64,000 nt of DNA from Luteibacter sp. SG786 (lineage in GTDB: Bacteria > Pseudomonadota > Gammaproteobacteria > Xanthomonadales > Rhodanobacteraceae). The position numbers and the translations under genes are program-made. The notes beneath the pieces are model-generated. The model was not told the origin of the DNA and ran no database searches. It saw only the letters and a list, made by a program, of their open reading frames with translations. The stretch is taken from NCBI RefSeq assembly GCF_011759605.1, contig NZ_JAAOYX010000001.1, positions 744,001-808,000 of the forward strand, given 5' to 3'. This document shows, piece after piece, positions 60,884 to 64,000 of this stretch. Positions within the stretch are counted from its first letter, which is position 1. Each line of letters begins with the position of its first letter.

Positions 60884-61750
60884 TCAATCCGGGCGCACGC
60901 GGATCAGGCCTTCCTGCGCTGTCGAAGCGATGAGAACGCCGTCGCGCGTGTAGATAGAGCCACGTGCCAGGCCGCGAGCGCCTTGTGAGGTCGGGCTGTC
61001 GAACGAGTACAGCAACCACTCGTCGATGCGAAACGGACGGTGGAACCACAGCGCATGGTCCAGGCTGGCCATTTGCATGTTCCGCGTGAGGTAGGAAATG
61101 CCGTGCGGCAGCGTGGCGGTACCGATCAGGTGGAAGTCGGATGCATACGCAAGCAGCGCCTGGTGCATCGATGGCGTGTCGTCGATGGGTGCCGTGAGAC
61201 GGAACCATATGTGCTGGTAAGGGGGCCGCTTTGCCGGGCGAAGCTCGTCCCTGGGCCATACGTGACGGAACTCGAAGGGGCCGTCGACACCGAGCCAGCG
61301 CTGGGTCTTTTCAGGCAGCCGGCCGAGTTGCTCGACGGAAACCGCGGGCATCGGTTCCACGTCTTCCGGTGCCGGCACTTCAGGCATGGAAATCTGGTGC
61401 TCGTAGCCCGTTTCCGGTACCTGGAACGAAACGGAACTGTTGAGGATGGGCTGGCCGTGCTGGATGGCGACCACGCGTCGCGACGAGAACGAGCCGCCGT
61501 CGCGGGTGCGCTCCACGCTGTAGACGATGGGCGCATTGATGTCGCCGGCGCGCAGGAAATACGCGTGCAGCGAATGGGCCTCGCGATGCGGGTCCACGGT
61601 GCGCTGCGCGGCCGACAGCGCCTGGCCCAATACCTGGCCGCCGAAGACAAAGCGCGTGCCGATGTCGCGGCTCTGGCCCCGGAACAGGTTGTCCTCCAGT
61701 CGTTCGAGTTCGAGCAATTCGACGAGTTCGCCGACGTGGTTGTCCGACAT
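60884..61750 (-). CDS. tesB: Acyl-CoA thioesterase II
   Basis: TesB hydrolyses medium- and long-chain acyl-CoA. The 288-residue double hot-dog protein has RLEDNLFRGQSRDIGTRFVF, VLGQALSAAQRTV, HSLHAYFLRAGD and, in the second half, MASLDHALWFHRPFRIDEWL with the catalytic Asp, plus YTRDGVLIASTAQEGLIRVR. Complete. It follows the amidase gene 49 bp downstream on the same strand. Confidence 0.95.
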   Translation of the reverse strand: MSDNHVGELVELLELERLEDNLFRGQSRDIGTRFVFGGQVLGQALSAAQRTVDPHREAHSLHAYFLRAGDINAPIVYSVERTRDGGSFSSRRVVAIQHGQPILNSSVSFQVPETGYEHQISMPEVPAPEDVEPMPAVSVEQLGRLPEKTQRWLGVDGPFEFRHVWPRDELRPAKRPPYQHIWFRLTAPIDDTPSMHQALLAYASDFHLIGTATLPHGISYLTRNMQMASLDHALWFHRPFRIDEWLLYSFDSPTSQGARGLARGSIYTRDGVLIASTAQEGLIRVRPD

Positions 61751-61799
61751 GGGGTCCCTTGGATGTGACGGTGATACTGGGGGCGGAAGTATACCGGGG

Positions 61800-62354
61800 C
61801 TAGGCCGTGAGCCGGCCCAGCCGGGCGGCGTCGTAAGCGCGGGCCCAGGGGAACTGCGGACCGGGATCGCGCTTGCGGGGCACCTCGTTCTCCGGGTCGT
61901 CGCTCGCGGGCACCATGGCCGTGTCCAGGTCCTCGTGCCCCGCGATGTGGCGCAGCGAGGGGAAACGCTCCACGAGGTGGTCGAGCAGGGCGCGCAGGGC
62001 CGCGATCTGGCGTTCCGGGTAAGGCTCGGTCATGGTCTGCCGCGCCGAATGGAACCAGTCGGGATAACGGCCGGTGTTCACCAGTTCGATGCCGATCGAG
62101 CGCGGGTTGTAGCCACGGGTGTGGTGGGCGACGCGCAGCGGGTCGACGTAGCAGAGCACCGAGCCGTCGCGGTCGATGTAGTAGTGGCCGCTGTTGCCGG
62201 CGCCCGAATCGTAGAGCACGCGCTCGCCGTACTCGCGGGCCATGGCCAGATCGGGCAGTTCGGTGCAATGGATGACGACAAGGTCGATCTCGTCCGGAAG
62301 ACGCTCGGGCAGGCGGGATTCGTAGGGCAGGGGGGCATGGAGAATGTCGATCAT
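61800..62354 (-). CDS. N-acetylmuramoyl-L-alanine amidase (Amidase_2 family)
   Basis: 184 residues: IDLVVIHCTELPDLAMARE holds the first zinc His, GHYYIDRDGSVLCYVD, YNPRSIGIELVNTGRYPDWF a catalytic Glu, and HIAGHEDLDTAMVPASDDPE the second His, with RKRDPGPQFPW closing the fold. It lacks a signal peptide, so it may be AmpD-like and recycle cell-wall anhydromuropeptides in the cytoplasm. Long chance extension upstream is discarded; ATG 62354. Confidence 0.88.
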   Translation of the reverse strand: MIDILHAPLPYESRLPERLPDEIDLVVIHCTELPDLAMAREYGERVLYDSGAGNSGHYYIDRDGSVLCYVDPLRVAHHTRGYNPRSIGIELVNTGRYPDWFHSARQTMTEPYPERQIAALRALLDHLVERFPSLRHIAGHEDLDTAMVPASDDPENEVPRKRDPGPQFPWARAYDAARLGRLTA

Positions 62355-62399
62355 GCCGCTTTGATAACATAGCCGGTCATTCCGCGTACGGAGACCGCC

Positions 62400-62918
62400 A
62401 TGCGCGGCCATATCATCCTTTCCCACGGTTCCGATTCCGGCCCCGACGCCACCAAGGTGAGTGCCCTCGCCGCCGTCGCCGAATCGCTCGGCTGGAGCAC
62501 GGCGCGGCCGGATTACCGAGAGGACGATGCCCGGGGTCACGCGGGGTCCATCGATCCGCGCCTGGCGCGCCTGGCCGCCGCGATCTCGGCATCGCCGACG
62601 CCCCCGGTCCTGGTCGGGTCGAGCATGGGCGCCTTCGTTTCCGGCCTCGCCTCGCTGGATGCGCCGGTGGCGGGCCTTTTCCTGCTCGCCCTGCCCACGC
62701 GCATTCCGGGCTATCCACGCTCCTTCGCTGTGCGGCCTGGCGTGCCGTCCTTCCTTGTGCATGGGTACGCCGACGACGTGTGCCCGCTCGACGAGGCGCT
62801 GGCGTTCGCCAGCGGCCACGCCATGCCCGCCCTGCTGGTGCAGGACGACCATCGCCTCGGCGCGAGCCTTCCCGACATCGAGGCGGCCTTCCGCCGCTTC
62901 CTGGACACCCTGGCATGA
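62400..62918 (+). CDS. Small alpha/beta hydrolase family protein
   Basis: 172 residues, smaller than most alpha/beta hydrolases. It starts HIILSHGSDSGPDATKV, has a nucleophile elbow VLVGSSMGAFVSGLAS (Ser within GSSMG), FLVHGYADDVCPLDEAL with the acid, and the His in VQDDHRLGASL. Related to small YcjY/RsbQ-like or dienelactone-type hydrolases. The stop overlaps rlmL (ATGA), so they are coupled. Substrate unknown. Confidence 0.8.
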   Translation: MRGHIILSHGSDSGPDATKVSALAAVAESLGWSTARPDYREDDARGHAGSIDPRLARLAAAISASPTPPVLVGSSMGAFVSGLASLDAPVAGLFLLALPTRIPGYPRSFAVRPGVPSFLVHGYADDVCPLDEALAFASGHAMPALLVQDDHRLGASLPDIEAAFRRFLDTLA

Positions 62919-64000
62919 CTGCTTTTTTCGCCACCTGTCCCAAGGGGCTGGAATACCTTCTCAAGGACGAACTGGTCGCCCTGGGTGCCGGCGACGTGCG
63001 CGAGGCCCTGGCGGGGGTGTCCTTCACGGGCACCATGGAAACCGCGTATCGGGCCTGCCTCTGGTCGCGCATGGCCAGCCGCGTGCTTCTGCCCCTGGCC
63101 GAGTTCGACGCTGCCGATCCCGACGCGCTCTACGCGGGCGTGCAGGCCATCGATTGGGCGGAGCACCTCGCTGCGCACGGCACGCTGGCCGTGGATGCCA
63201 ACACGGCCCAGAGCAAGCTCACCCATAGCCAGTTCATCGCGCTGAAGACCAAGGACGCCATCGTCGACCAGTTCCGCGCCGCCAGCGGCGCCCGGCCCGA
63301 CGTCGACCCGGAAGAACCGGACCTGCGGATCAACGTGCGCCTCCGTCGCGACCGCGCCACGGTCTCGATCGATCTTTCCGGTTCGCCGCTGCATCGCCGC
63401 GGCTGGCGCGAGCAGCAGGGCGAGGCCCCGCTGAAGGAAAACCTCGCCGCCGCGATGCTCGTCCGCGCGCAATGGCCGCGCATCTATGCGGAGGGCGGCG
63501 CGCTTGTCGATCCGATGTGTGGCTCCGGCACCCTGCTGATCGAGGGGGCGCTCATGGCCGCTGGCGTGGCGCCGGGTCTGCGCAGGGACTACTACGGGTT
63601 CCTGGGTTGGCTGAAACACGATTACGCGCTCTGGCGCACGATCTACGACGAAGCGAAGGCGCTCGCCGACGAGGGGATGCGCAGCTTGCGGCCGGTGTTC
63701 TTCGGTAGCGACTCGGACCCGCACATGGTGCAGACCGCGAAGCGCAACGCGCAGAGCGCGGGCGTGGCCGGTTTCGTCCATCTGGACCGTCGCGACGCGG
63801 TTCACGTGGAGCCGCCGCCGGACGCCCCGCTGGGCCTGGTCATCACCAATCCGCCCTACGGCGAGCGGCTGGGCGATCGGGCCGAACTACCGGTGCTGTA
63901 TCGCGAACTGGGACAGGCGTTGAAGGACCGCTTCGCCGGTTGGCGCGCGGCGGTGCTCGCGGGCGACGAAGAACTCGGACGTGCCCTGCGTCTCAGTCCG
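62915..64000 (+). CDS. rlmL: 23S rRNA m2G2445 methyltransferase, 3' end outside window
   Basis: The 362 visible residues begin MTAFFATCPKGLEYLLKDEL, with a THUMP domain (AVDANTAQSKLTHSQFIALK) and a SAM-dependent N2-G methyltransferase domain: DPMCGSGTLLIEGALMAAGV and the catalytic VITNPPYGERLGDR. In gammaproteobacteria RlmKL continues into a second m7G2069 methyltransferase domain; the window ends before this could be seen, so single-domain RlmL cannot be excluded. Confidence 0.93.
   Translation, partial: MTAFFATCPKGLEYLLKDELVALGAGDVREALAGVSFTGTMETAYRACLWSRMASRVLLPLAEFDAADPDALYAGVQAIDWAEHLAAHGTLAVDANTAQSKLTHSQFIALKTKDAIVDQFRAASGARPDVDPEEPDLRINVRLRRDRATVSIDLSGSPLHRRGWREQQGEAPLKENLAAAMLVRAQWPRIYAEGGALVDPMCGSGTLLIEGALMAAGVAPGLRRDYYGFLGWLKHDYALWRTIYDEAKALADEGMRSLRPVFFGSDSDPHMVQTAKRNAQSAGVAGFVHLDRRDAVHVEPPPDAPLGLVITNPPYGERLGDRAELPVLYRELGQALKDRFAGWRAAVLAGDEELGRALRLSP

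Overview
The window reads as a chromosomal stretch of a high-GC gammaproteobacterium of the Xanthomonadales (Lysobacterales), most like Rhodanobacteraceae such as Luteibacter or Dyella. This is inferred from gene order, protein style and the 'TGTGGGAGCCG' type REP elements; no search was run. Most of the window is dense housekeeping sequence.

Layout. 1-5.8 kb: scpB/scpA (minus), dinB, a PilZ protein, fadD and a small lipoprotein. 5.8-15.3 kb: acnA with a divergent OxyR-like regulator, hflD-mnmA-nudJ (the E. coli order), clpS-clpA and infA. 15.3-24.9 kb: a PHA-type protein, an FHA protein, the overlapping aromatic/serine operon serC-pheA-hisC-aroA, then kdsB, uvrC and pgsA. 24.9-25.3 kb: tRNA-Gly, tRNA-Cys and tRNA-Leu, separated by terminators. 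25.3-31 kb: an AT-richer accessory island. 31.2-37.7 kb: a galactoside locus (GntR/FCD regulator, aldose 1-epimerase, GH36 and GH27 alpha-galactosidases). 37.8-39.5 kb: three small genes and a NarL/UvrY-type response regulator. 39.5-46.7 kb: rne/rluC, a CPBP-like membrane protein, phhB and nfuA. 46.7-51.2 kb: two cytochromes c, a TraB protein and agmatine-to-putrescine genes aguB/aguA. 51.3-56.4 kb: an ABC-F ATPase, an unknown gene carrying an internal REP, and recJ. 56.6-60.8 kb: a large dermonecrotic-type toxin with a pertussis-like ADP-ribosyltransferase C-terminus, then an MFS exporter. 60.9-64 kb: tesB, an amidase, a small hydrolase and rlmL (cut by the window end).

The most unusual part is the island. 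It holds two paralogous two-gene cassettes of secreted proteins. Each pairs a single Ig-like domain protein with a roughly 105-residue two-cysteine protein. Gene order is inverted between the copies, and each copy has an 18-bp TGTARG-N6-CYYACA palindrome upstream that looks like a GacA/NarL-family box. Between the cassettes lie a truncated acyltransferase, a degenerate tRNA-Asn-like remnant and a methyltransferase-like gene, all signs of past insertion and deletion. No integrase, CRISPR array or insertion sequence was seen.
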